Positions 1 through 10,323 of a stretch of 64,000 bases of DNA are shown here, in pieces. The translations under genes were made by a program, and so were the position numbers. Under the pieces are notes generated by a model. That model saw only the letters and a program-made list of their open reading frames with translations. It did no database searches and was not told where the DNA came from. The number at the start of each line of letters is the position of its first letter. Position 1 is the first letter of the stretch. Source of the stretch: Pomphorhynchus laevis. Its lineage: Eukaryota; Acanthocephala; Palaeacanthocephala; Echinorhynchida; Pomphorhynchidae. Where the stretch lies: assembly GCA_012934845.2 (NCBI GenBank), contig WNNJ02001549.1, positions 62,001-126,000 of the forward strand, written 5' to 3'.

Positions 1-1340
1 TTACCGTACAAAATTAAATCATTATTGACCTTATAGAAATCATTTATACCGTTCTTTGAAGGCGAAAGTGCTGAATAGTCTGGAATATCACTGGAATTTG
101 CTTACATTTTTTCTAGAAAAGTGCAAACCGACATAGCTCTGACAGCATTGAAAACTTGTTCATCATTGCGTTGACAAATTTGTTCCAAAAATTACCTGCT
201 AGTTGTTGACGCCAGTAATGGTTTTAATGGTGAACAAATTTCTGGCAATTCAAAACATCTCGAACACTTGCCCTTCACTTGTGTGGGCCTTGAAAAATAT
301 TTGTGCAACAGATGCGTAATTTGTTTTAGTCGGATATATCTTGAACTACACTGCGTTTCAAAAATTGTCGAGTAACAACGCTATCGGTGCCTCAAACGCC
401 TTATCAATTTCCATTGAAAACTCAAATGTTTCAACAAAATCGATTACAGGTAACATGATCATTAACAAGGTCATTAACGTTTTGTTGAATCAAAATATTG
501 ATAATACAATCGAGCTTCCCCAGTCAATAAACTGGCTAAACTAGTTTATGTGACCCCGATAGTCTCCATAGCGATGAATAAAAATTTTGATGAATTTCTA
601 AGAACATTCGTAGATAATTCCAAAAATAGTCATTCTAAACTTTACCTGTGTTGCCGCGAATAATTACAGAATTTCTTCACTTCATCCAACCTTGCTAAAG
701 AGTATATGGAGTTTTTAACGGAATTTAAGTCATAAAGCCTTCATTTCGTACATGCTAATTTTGGCAACTATCATGTTTCGAATATTACGCCTGACGTGGG
801 CGAGGCAGACGTAATGGCTTTTGAAAAAACCTATAACATAAATAACTTAAGATTTATGAAGGGTAAAGGGGACAACACCTTACCTATAGTATTGAAACCA
901 CCACGGAGGAGAATATACACCTCCTGCAAGGTCGGCATGCAATCCCTTCTTGGGATTTGACCTTAAATTTAATCATATCGACTCAATTAATCTCGCAATT
1001 CTACACTGCAATATCTGCCACAGCTGGATACATTGGGGTTAATCCTGCAGTAGAGAGAAATGATGTTGCCTCAGCTCCTCAAGAGAAGTAAGGCACCCAC
1101 AATATCGGGATTAGTCTTCTTTTCTAGGCGACGTTTCCCGGAGTAAAAGCCAAGGTTTCTTAAGCTCCTCGTCTCGAGATGACCTACTATAGTACGCTTC
1201 GACTGGACCCTCAGGTGTGTGAGAGACCCTGATTGGTTTAGACGGTAGGCGGCGCACAAGTGTAGGCTTGAGGGATATGATTCCCTTTGTTGTGTTCTAT
1301 TGAAGGAACACAACTTAAATGCAATCATTTGTCATTATAA
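1..1340. other. Unidentified coding-like, degraded region
   Basis: This stretch is less AT-rich than what follows and reads like old coding sequence in places on the plus strand (about 341-545 and 700-950), but stops interrupt every frame. I recognise no family. The part at 1050-1330 is the most GC-rich piece of the left end and has an 85-codon open frame on the minus strand with no recognisable motif. It could be a decayed mobile element or a host pseudogene. No call on function is justified. Confidence 0.25.
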
Positions 1341-2124
1341 CTATTATACTATGACACTTTTGAATTTATGGATGTATTAACTCCTTAATCATGTGTATTT
1401 TGTTATTAAGAAAATATTATTATTATCATCTTGAGCTACATACTTCATTTCACTAAGGGTGAACCACTAGTGATGACACGTTTGCTACACTTCTTTAATC
1501 TTAATTATTAAGAATACAATAACCTCGGTAATCCAGAGATGATATGCACGATACGCGAATTTTGTCGGAGAGCACACGAACTCATTAATATCTTTAAAGG
1601 ATTTAGTCTTTTTTGGATTCTAAGTAAATGATACAAAACCAAATTATTGGTTCATCCTGACTCAGTCATCACTATGTTTGATGATTTAGAAATTCGATGA
1701 CGACCTGACAATTCTCAGAGTCCTAATAAGTGATGACGATTTAGTATCTTGTGCGATCGAAAAGGTGTTGTCACGCCAGTCAACACCTTTGAGAAGTCTT
1801 AAACAGTATACAGTCAGAACGATCGTTATAAGAGGTCACAAAGCTGTTTGTATCGTGTACGAGTCTAGACTCCTTCAATGATAATAGGAGAAATACAACC
1901 AATCAAACTACTTTAAGTGGGTCCTCGGCGAGTCTATAAACTTTGCCACTCCGCTAGGAAAAATGTTATCTAACTAATTATGAATTCAATGATGTTGTAT
2001 ATTAGAGATATGGACTAACCCCAATGGATCTAAAGCTCTTAAATGTGTATACAGCTCATCTGTGAATATCAAACATTTGCTGTCGTTTAATCACGGATTC
2101 TTTCGCACAGTTCTGCACAATGCT
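1341..2124. other. AT-rich non-coding stretch
   Basis: No reading frame, RNA gene or clear repeat was seen here. Confidence 0.4.
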
Positions 2125-2278
2125 ATGATATGTAATAGCCGAGTTTGATCATACCAAACTCGAATCGATTACCACTAAATCTAATATAGTGATAATCTAA
2201 TTGATTACCACTATGATATTTAATAGTCGAGTTTGGTCATACCAAACTTGAATCGATTATTACTAAATCCACAGCACA
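2125..2278. repeat. Two tandem ~88-bp repeat units
   Basis: A unit starting ATGATATxTAATAG begins at 2125 and again at 2213. Each unit contains an internal palindrome built from CGAGTTTG and CAAACT(C/T)G. The second unit runs into the left arm of the large inverted repeat that follows, so both probably belong to one fold-back element. Confidence 0.6.
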
Positions 2279-2573
2279 CAATATCTAGTCGTGGATCGCG
2301 TTTCACGACGTAGTCGGTAAATTGAAGGAAATATATGGATGAACTTTATTGAGAAAGGGTTTGATCCCTACTCTATGACCAAACTCGGATAGTGAACTAA
2401 ACTAGCCAAGTTTGGTCATACCGAGTTCAGTCATAACTAGCCGAATTTGGTCATTGAGTAGGGATCAAACCCACTCTCAATGAAGTCCATATATTTCCTT
2501 CAATTTACAGACTACGTCGTGAAACGCGATCCACGACTAGATATTGTGTGCTGTGGGTTTAGTGGTAATCGAT
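2252..2573. repeat. Long inverted repeat (fold-back element)
   Basis: The left arm (2252-2388) is nearly the reverse complement of the right arm (2441-2573), with a spacer of about 52 bp. The arms share, in mirror order, blocks such as CACGACTAGATATTGTG, GAAATATATGGA and GGGTTTGATCCCTACTC. The spacer itself repeats the motif TTTGGTCAT. This is the shape of a fold-back or MITE-type DNA element. No transposase is present. A plus-strand open frame at 2480-2833 starts inside the right arm and is likely fortuitous. Confidence 0.75.
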
Positions 2574-3400
2574 GTGAGCGGACATTTTTGATGTTTTTTA
2601 ATATTCATGCTCTATTGAAATGTTTCTGGGCCAGTTTCATTATCGTTTCATACCACGAGGAGCGTAAATGCACGAAATATGCTAAAATGATTGATATTGT
2701 TGGGTCAAAGTTTATTCACATCTCTTGTGTTCTATTCGATTGGGTATATATGCGTTGCTTTACGTGTATTGAGGAGTATGACAGCTGCGAAAGCAAGAAA
2801 CAATCACGTAAATTACTGATATTTTTTAAATAAAAATGAAAAGAAAGATTACATTACAATTTGTCTGATTATAATTTATAATTATAATCTAAATTATAAT
2901 TTTGGCCTCGAGCATCTCGCTTGAAACACCTCTTAATTTTTTACTTTGAAAAACCAGATTGAAAATGAATTAGTTTTATTTTGGTTTAAATTATACTTAT
3001 TTAAACTCTCAATTGTTGATACTTCGTATATTATTTATTATTCTATTTATAAAAATGAATTTTAGAAATTATTTCCTTATAACTCTGAATTAAAAATATC
3101 TTAAGATTAAAATATTTATTAATAAATAATTTTATTGATATTAATATTAATATAAATATATTAATATTAATATATTAATTTATAATAATTTATATTAATT
3201 TGTTCAAACATTTGACTGTGGAGGAAAAACTGCAAGTTTACATCTTTATTTAATATTCATTCACTGTTTTGAACAATTTACATTTTCATTTCTCGATTTT
3301 CTTTCCACGAATAAAACCAAATTTTACGTAAATATTCACATAATTGCATAATGCAAACGTAAAATACTTATTTATATTCCAGTAACTGTAGCGCGTGCTT
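2574..3400. other. AT-rich spacer with TA-rich simple sequence
   Basis: No gene is seen. Positions 3120-3200 are an imperfect TTAATATTAA simple-sequence tract. Confidence 0.4.
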
Positions 3401-3545
3401 GACCCGCTGCTATGTTGGGTCGAATATCAGGGCCGAAATATGATAAAATAGCAGTTGATCCTGATGACCTATAATCCTTATTCTCATACATCCTATTTTA
3501 TTTATTAGTCAATTCATTAAAATTAACTTTTATTTCAAATTTTAA
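3401..3545 (+). mobile_element. Solo Naiad-type PLE 3' module
   Basis: This matches the 3' non-coding end of the Penelope-like element at 9894-13418: GCTGCTATGTTGGGT, then GGGCCGAAA, AATAGCAG, CCTGATGACC, and ending in a TTATTAGTCAATTCAT block. The pair CTGCTAT / ATAGCAG is kept. No coding region is attached, so it is a solitary or deleted remnant. Confidence 0.6.
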
Positions 3546-3659
3546 TAACAAATATAAAGTTAAAAATTAGAATAGAAACATGCCAAAAGTCAAAAATATA
3601 TTTAAACGCAAAACAAATAACAATAAAGATTGTTTTATAATAAAGATGATGGGTTGAAG

Positions 3660-3790
3660 AATGGGGGGTACCGAAACATGATAATATAGCAGTTTCTCAT
3701 GATGACCACTAATCCTTATTATGATATATCGTCTGCTATTTATTAGTCAATTCATAACAATTGATTTTTATTTTAAATTTTAATTCTTTA
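3660..3790 (+). mobile_element. Solo Naiad-type PLE 3' module, diverged
   Basis: It has the same block order as the preceding module (CCGAAAC, ATAGCAG, ATGATGACC, then TTATTAGTCAATTCAT) but has lost the first CTGCTATG arm. The two modules lie in direct orientation about 260 bp apart. Confidence 0.5.
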
Positions 3791-4239
3791 TTTTAAGTTG
3801 ATATAAATTATAAAGAATCTTATATAACAATTATTAATTAATAATTATTTATTTATTTGAATTGTATTTACCTTTTTTAATTTAAAAATAATACAAAATA
3901 GGAGACTCAGTTATTACTTAGATTTATATAAAGTAAGAGTTTTTTAAAATTCAATTTTAATGAATTTATTATTAAATAATATCCGATGCTTTATTATAGT
4001 AAAGTACAACTTGACGTAATAATTACACAAAATTTTGTTTTTTCCAACTTGTAAATGAATTTACTCTGAATTTAAATGTTCCTATTAAGGACAAATGTTC
4101 TATTAAGGACACAAATGTTCTTAATACAAAATTATTTGTTTTTCTAAAACTAATACATTTATACTTGAATCTTAAGATGTTATATAATTTAGATTTATAT
4201 AAGTAAGAATTTTAAAAATATTCAAATTTTACGAATCGA
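3791..4239. other. AT-rich spacer
   Basis: No gene is seen. A GAGACTCAGTTATTACTTA block at 3901-3920 resembles the outer end of the Naiad element (GACTCAGTTAGCTGA), so at least the left part is decayed element sequence. Confidence 0.35.
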
Positions 4240-4362
4240 TTAATAATATACGATGCATCAGAATTACGATTAGTGATCATCACAAGGAAATGTGCTATGC
4301 TATCAGGCTTCGGATTTTATCCATCAACTTAAGCTTCGGCTTTTATCCATCAACTTGAGATG
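4240..4362 (-). mobile_element. Decayed Naiad 3' module, inverted, with a small tandem duplication
   Basis: The minus strand carries CCTGATAGCATAGCA, TGATGATCACTAAT and TTCTGATGCATCG in the order of the PLE 3' module. It is followed on the plus strand by two copies of a ~27-bp unit containing CTTCGG and TTTTATCCATCAACTT (4307-4362). Confidence 0.4.
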
Positions 4363-4794
4363 GTAGCATGGTTGAATACATGTCAATAATGTATTTTCTA
4401 TTGTGAAAGCTGATAATCCAATGTAATATTTTATTCTAATCCATATTACTATCCATCCATAATATGTTATAAATTTTTGCTATAAATGAAAAATGAAAAT
4501 ATCCTAATCTTGAAAAGAATAATAATATAGAATTTATTACATAGAATTAAATAATAATGTAAATAATATACTATGTATCAAAAAATATTAAATAATTTTT
4601 AATAATAAATATATTTTAAATTAATAAATATTAAAAAACACGAAGTGTTTTTAAATTAATATTTTAACTGTCCGAGCAGCCTTATTCAAAGGATTATAAT
4701 AAGCTAAATTGTAATAAGTTTAAATATCAAGTCAAAATTTAAAATTGCAATTTAAAATAAAAATCAATTACTTTGAGTTAACTTATAAATCGGA

Positions 4795-4860
4795 GCTGGA
4801 TCAAAGAAAAGAGGAAAATGTTATTTGATATTTTGCATCTTTAGAAAATTATAATTTTCA
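4795..4860 (+). repeat. Single arm of a MITE family (GGAGCTGGATCAAAGAAAAG)
   Basis: This arm is shared with complete inverted-repeat copies at 46072-46280, 60490-60655 and 61062-61245. Only one terminal arm is recognisable here. Confidence 0.5.
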
Positions 4861-5039
4861 TTATGTAATTTTCTATAGGTGTAATACGTATTTAATGTTT
4901 AATATAGTGTAATTTAATATAATTTAATGTTTAAATATATTTAATGTTTTATAGTATAATATAATTTAACAATTAAACTAATTATATTTTGAATAATTAA
5001 TAAATTAATTAATTTGTAAAAATAATTTTCAAAAGAAAT

Positions 5040-5165
5040 ATTATGAATTGACTAATAAATAACAGACGTTGTATCAGAATGAGGATTCGAAATCATTAGG
5101 ATAAACTGCTATGCTATCACGTTTCGGCCCCATATTCCTCGACCCAGTATAGCAGTGGGCATAAA
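5040..5165 (-). mobile_element. Solo Naiad 3' module, inverted
   Basis: Read on the minus strand it shows CACTGCTATA, GAGGAAT, GGGGCCGAAAC, GATAGCATAGCAG and TTCTGATACAAC, the block order of the PLE 3' end. The CTGCTAT / ATAGCAG pairing is intact. Confidence 0.6.
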
Positions 5166-6194
5166 ATTTGTACATTCTAGGTATAAATTTTAAATTGTTT
5201 TTGCATCATTTTTAATCGAAGGCCATTTGTTATGTCATAAAGTAAGAATTTGAAATAATTCGATTTTTATGAATTCAATAATAAATAGTATGTGATGCAT
5301 TAAAATTACGATATTTTAAAGTTTACTTGTGTCGTCTTGTAAATGTTATGCAATTACTATTCAAAAATCGTGAAAATGACATATTTTATAGATTACAGCA
5401 CCATATTCGTGTACATTGTAAAATACAGATTATCTACGATTAATTATCGTAAATTTATTTTATTAGCAAATATAAATTTGCCAATTTCGTAAATTAGCAA
5501 ATTGTAAGCAACTTAATTTATTTTTAAATGCCTATCAATAATTTCCAGAATTGCATGCTACAAATATTTAATGATGCATCTCTTATTTAGCTCACTACCT
5601 AAATTATATGTTCAGGTTTGTGTTTTTTATTTAATAGGAAGTGCGCAATGAAAAATTTAGCGTTTTTTATTAATAAATTAATCTAATTCGAAAAAAGAAA
5701 CGACAAACTGTCAGTGGATAAAATGAATAAGCGAAGTGAAACAGGCAACTTTGGATTAATATCCGCTATCGTTTGTACATGCACATTGAATAAAAAATTA
5801 TCATTATTTGATATTACGACAAGCAGAGAAGCTAAAATTTCAATAGCTAAACCACCACACGGTGTTGTATCAAAAATATGACGTCATTAAATTTAACTCA
5901 CAAAATTATCGGCATTTTTTTGAAATGTAGTTTGTACAATTTCACTTTTGCATACACTAGAGGAAATGATTTATGGCTTACATTTATGAGAATCAAAATC
6001 TTTGATCCTTATAGTACAAGTAAACACAAAGTCATTTATAGAATGGATAATTGTCAAAATTTCGAATCAGGCTAAGCACTAAGAAATTCAAAAAATAGAA
6101 ATGACAAAAATGAGTAAAATGACAGCAAAGTTTGTAATGGTGCACTGAAATGTTTACTTGTTTAATGCAGATAACTGATCACCTTCCAAATATA
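5166..6194. other. AT-rich spacer without recognised gene
   Basis: A 65-codon plus-strand open frame at 5878-6075 has no recognisable motif and no splice or promoter support. I see nothing else here. Confidence 0.3.
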
Positions 6195-6280
6195 ACAAAA
6201 TTTACTTTAAATAGTTGATACTGATCCATTATTGATAAATAATTATTGGAGCTGGATCAAAGAAAAGAAGAAATTTGTAT
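6195..6280 (+). repeat. Left arm of the GGAGCTGGATC MITE family
   Basis: The sequence TTTACTTTAAATAGTTGATA, then GATCCATTATTGATAAATAA and GGAGCTGGATC is the mirror of the right end of the complete copy near 46280. The element is truncated where the 27-bp tandem repeat begins. Confidence 0.55.
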
Positions 6281-6352
6281 TTGATATTTTGCGATAGAGA
6301 TATATTTTTGATATTTCGCGATAGAGATATATTTTTGATATTTCGCGATAGT
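6281..6352 (+). repeat. 27-bp tandem repeat, about 2.7 units
   Basis: Units start at 6281, 6308 and 6335 with the core TTGATATTTCGCGATAG. The first part copies the interior of the adjacent MITE arm. The last unit abuts the broken end of the LINE copy and the left edge of the segmental duplication. Confidence 0.75.
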
Positions 6353-8090
6353 GATATTACGGACGTCGAATGGGAGCTGATTCCATGCCAGTGGGGCGGC
6401 GACGAGGAAGGATCGGAGACCGTAGTTGTTGGATTAATTGGGAACGTGGAGTAAGACGGTATGACGAGAACGCAGCGATAGCGAGGTGGGACGAGTGTCG
6501 TCTAAGAACATTAGGTTGATTAACGATGGGGATCCGACAGCGATGATAAGAAAAGTGACGAGAAGAAGGAGGAATTGGATGCGGATGTGGATGGTGGGCC
6601 AGGAGAGTTGGGCAAGATATGTGGATGTGTGGTCAAAGCGACGGAGACGTAGGAGCATTCGAACGACGGAGTTGGTGATGCGTTGTAGGGGTAGGATTAT
6701 AAATTTTGGAGAATTGGCGAAAAGTCTGAGGCAGTAATCGATTTTAGGGAAAAAAGCGATGAAAGAAAAGACATACATGAACGGAAGTCGATAAAATGGC
6801 GGATACGGCGGATGTCACGGAGAATCAAGTAATCGAGCAGACCTTTTAACGGACGAAGGGTTTAAGGGAAAGATGATCATCGAAATGGAAGCCTAAGAAA
6901 GTGAAATTGTGGACTATGGGGATGATCGATGAGGCAAAATATACAGTGGGAGGAGATATGTTTGGTTTACGGGGGAGGATCCACATTATTTTGGACTTTT
7001 CGGGGTTTAGAACGAGACTTAGATAGGAAACACTTTTGTAGATAGAAGAAAGACAGTTGGATGCAGAAATTGCGATATCGTGTATGCGATGGGCGGGTGC
7101 ATGGGCATATATGATGATCTCATCGGCGTATTACATGAAGTTATAGGAGTAAGATTTGATAAACGGAGATACATCACAAAGTAAAAGAGATGGAAGCAGG
7201 GTACCTAAGACTGAACCTTGTGGGACACCACAGAAAACAGGGATGGGATGAGAGGATGATGAATTTGAACAGATGCGAAAACGACGTTTGGGTAAATATG
7301 AGGTAAGCTATGCTACGGATAAGGAGGAAAACCCGTAATCATAAGGATAAAGGAGAAGAGAGGATAGAGTGGCTGACGATGTCGAAGGCGGATGAGAGGT
7401 CGAGATGAAGATGAGAACACTATATAGAGCCCTGTCACAAGAAATGAGTAGGTCGTCGTAAACTTTCATTCAGGCGATTTCCGTGGAGATATTAGAGAGG
7501 AAAGCGGATTGGAAAGGAGGGTACAGATTTGATGAAGAGAAATAAACGTTGATCTGTGTTAAGATGAGGCGCTCTACGAGCTTGGAAAGAGTAGAGAGGA
7601 GTGAAATGGGGCGATAGCTCGAAGGATGTGAGTGGTTCCGCGATTGTTTCTTAAGACGGGGATGAACGATGGCGGATTTCCAGTGTGAAGGAAAGATACA
7701 ACTGCGGATGGGCGAGTTAAACAGGGTAGTGAGGAAACGGGATATTGATTAGCATATGAATTTAAGTATAAGGGTAGGCTGGGGATCGACAGGTGAGGTT
7801 TTGTTGTGAATGGACATCAGGTCAGATGAGACTTCGGCAGGTGAGAGGGGGAGAATATGAAAGAGTTCCGGAAGGATAAGTCTAGGCGAGGCCGAGTGGG
7901 ATAGGATGGAGACCGGGGTGTGAGAGAGAGCAACGTGGATATTTTGGGCTGGAGAAATGACGAATAATCATGGGCATTGATGTTGCACTCGAAGAGGAGC
8001 GAGCAAAGATTGAGTTAAAAGTATGCCAGAGAGTCTTAGAGTTGAATGAAATGAGGATTTTTTGCTATCAGAAGGAGTTGCATTTGGTAC
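6352..8090 (-). mobile_element. LINE (APE/YADD type), 3' part, copy 1
   Basis: The minus strand encodes the C-terminal half of a non-LTR retrotransposon polymerase. From high to low coordinates it shows the RT entry segment (YRPISLLSTLSKL), the RT core, and the tail PKIDYCLRLFANSP...LSLRSRH...VLLHVPN, ending in SFLVAAPLAWNQLPFDVR. The frame is interrupted several times. It stops before the normal LINE tail: the last ~30 codons and the 3' stem-loop seen in the 27-28 kb copy are missing. The 5' half of the same LINE continues at 13419-14240, because a Penelope-like tandem has inserted between. The domain set and the SF(L/R)VAA-LAWN-LP C-terminus are those of the Jockey/CR1 group; the exact clade is uncertain. 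Confidence 0.8.
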
Positions 8091-8100
8091 TATGCAACTG

Positions 8101-9723
8101 AAATAGAGTATAAACTCCTACCACCATTAGGACGAAAAATTTGTAATTATAAAAAAGAATTAAAATTAATATGTAACGATAATATTAGAAACATAATGGA
8201 AACAGAATGCAAATGTAAAAGTCTTAGTTTTGATAAAATAAATGAACATATATGTACCCATAATCTAGAATTAATTGAAAATTGTGAATTAAGAAAGCTG
8301 CTATCGAAAGGGTATAAATATAGATTAAATAACAACAACGACAAAAATAAAATATACAGTTCGTTATATAATAACTTAAATGATTACTTTAGTAAGCTGA
8401 TTAATAGTGAAAGCTCGAATATATCTAAGATAAAAATTTGGAAAGATTATATATTTGATAAAATTAAAAATAAAATGAAAATAACAAACAATTATAAAAT
8501 TTTAAAAAATATTGTAAATATTTTAAAAAATTTTGACTTGCACATTTTAAAAAATATTGCAAGGTAATCGAAATTAATACTGGTATAAAACACTATTTCA
8601 GTATTAATTCTACAAAAGAATTTTTAGAACAGACAAAAGGAATAAATTTTCAAAATATAAATACATACGATTTTAGTACGCTTTATACAAATCTAGATTT
8701 AGTAGATATTAAAGAAGCGTTAGTAAAATTAATTAATCTTATATTCGGAAAAAGATATACATATATATGTTATAATAATTATAACGCCTATCTAACAAAA
8801 ATTAAACCATCAAATAAATATAAATATATGGATAAAATTGAATTAATAGAATCCTTAAATATTTTGATAAATCAAAATTATTTAAAAGTAGGGACATCTA
8901 TATTTAGACAAGTAAAAGGTGTTACAATGGGTGGTAATAGTAGCCCAATTATAGCTGACTTGTTTTTAAGCTTTATAGAATATGAATTTGTTCATAACTG
9001 TGTAAAAACTAAATCTAAACAATATAAATATATGAAATATATGTTTCGATATATTGATGATATATGTGTATTTAATTCTAATAATTTTTATTCAATTAGT
9101 GAGCACATTTATCCAGAAAGCCTTATTCTTAACAAAACCAATATTAATGATAAAGAAGGTGTATATCTAGATATGAACATTAAATTAACATTAACTAAAA
9201 CTACTATTAATTTATATCGTAAAGATGACATATTTAAATTTACAAGAAACATATTTTTGCATGAGCATTCATGCATACCATATAATATAAAATATAATAC
9301 ATTAAATAATGAAATTTTAAGAATTGCAACAATATGTAATAATATTGGCTTTCTTAAAAATCATTTAAATAATTTAATAGATACATATTTTAAACTAGGT
9401 TACTATAAAAATAACATCAAGCAGAAAATAGTAAAATATATAAATCAACACAATAATATAAAGAATAAATTTAAACTCTTAAGTGGCAAATTTTTATGGA
9501 TGAATAATAAATAATATACTTTGCATTAGAATAAGATACTAGATAGTTATTTCAGAGGAAATACATCATTAGCATGTATTTGGCCCCGCTGCTATGTTGG
9601 GTAGAGGAGTTAGGGGCCGAAACCTGATAGCATAGCAGTTCCTCCTGATGACCTCTAATTCTTATTCTGATACAACGCCTGTTATTTATTAGTCAATTCA
9701 TAAAAATGACGTTTACTTTAAAT

Positions 9724-9754
<31 letters not shown>

Positions 9755-9893
9755 ACTTGATTAAAATTATAGAAAATCTAAAAACAATTATTAATTTTAT
9801 TATTTAATTATTAAATTTTGATTTAGCATTATTATGTTTTGTTTATTTTATAATTATATAACAATACGTAGACTCAGTTAGCTGATTTAATTT
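8101..9893 (+). mobile_element. Naiad-type Penelope-like element, 5'-truncated tandem copy
   Basis: This is a near-identical repeat of the 3' half of the element that follows (11270-13410). It begins inside the coding region, has lost about 400 bp in its centre, and then runs through the RT catalytic region, stop codon, 3' hairpin and 3' module to the terminal GACTCAGTTAGCTGATTTAA block. Head-to-tail tandems with a truncated upstream copy are a known habit of Penelope-like elements. The outer left end carries about 15 bp of filler sequence at the LINE junction. Confidence 0.85.
8196..9514 (+). pseudogene. Naiad polymerase remnant (RT region)
   Basis: The piece at 8196-8567 covers the linker between endonuclease and RT. 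The piece at 8828-9514 (228 codons) covers RT motif B (VKGVTMGGNSSPIIADL), motif C (YIDD), the YLDMNIKL motif and the thumb. It is almost identical to 12350-13039. One visible replacement in motif B changes the usual VPMG to VTMG. The internal deletion removes the RT entry motifs, so this copy cannot encode a whole polymerase. Confidence 0.8.
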
Positions 9894-10242
9894 GTTCTAC
9901 TGACATGTTATTTTTGACCTGTGGACTTTGTTTTCCCGGTAATATGACCTCTGTCAGAAATACTGAAACTATATATTATTGGTTACGACTTTACTATTAT
10001 TTTTTCTTATTTTCAAACAAGCATGAATTATTAATTCTTAAAAAAGGGAGAAGTTTGCATCCTAAGGTGTTTACACTTTAAAATGTAAACTGCTTCACGT
10101 GATCACGTTTAAGAGACCAGGTAATGGCCAATAGCTAGGTCGCGTAGCGCGTGGAGTGAAGGTGGTAGATCTTTATAGATCTTGTTCCAGCCTGCAACCG
10201 CCTTAAGCAGGGCAGCCCCCTGTCAGATGCTGCTGGATGGCC

Positions 10243-10298
10243 CGTTGTAAGTTTAGTCTGAGTCAACTAAACTAGGTGGCGACACCGAAAAAGCAACG
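10243..10298 (+). ncRNA. Three-way-junction RNA fold in the Naiad 5' leader
   Basis: CGTTG (10243-10247) pairs with CAACG (10294-10298). Inside lie one hairpin, AGTTTAGT with ACTAAACT (10250-10273, loop CTGAGTCA), and a second, GGTG with CACC (10275-10286, GNRA loop GCGA). The second stem is followed at once by GAAA. The layout resembles a hammerhead junction, but the CUGAUGA strand between the two hairpins is missing, so I do not call it a ribozyme. It is kept in decayed copies at about 24355 and 39685, which suggests a role in the element RNA. Confidence 0.5.
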
Positions 10299-10323
10299 TT
10301 AAAAATTGTGACTTAAAAGTTAC

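Noticed and set aside
1071-1328. 85-residue minus-strand frame
   Set aside because: No motif, no homologous frame in the window, and an unclear start; kept only as part of the unresolved region.
2480-2833. 117-residue plus-strand frame
   Set aside because: It starts inside the right arm of an inverted repeat and has no motif, promoter or splice support; likely a chance frame.
6486-6737. 83-residue Arg-rich plus-strand frame (also at 29073, and similar frames at 27909 and 43237)
   Set aside because: These are antisense shadows of the LINE RT C-terminal region on the opposite strand.
10243-10298. Naiad leader junction as an active hammerhead
   Set aside because: The strand between the two hairpins is a single A instead of CUGAUGA, so the catalytic core is missing.
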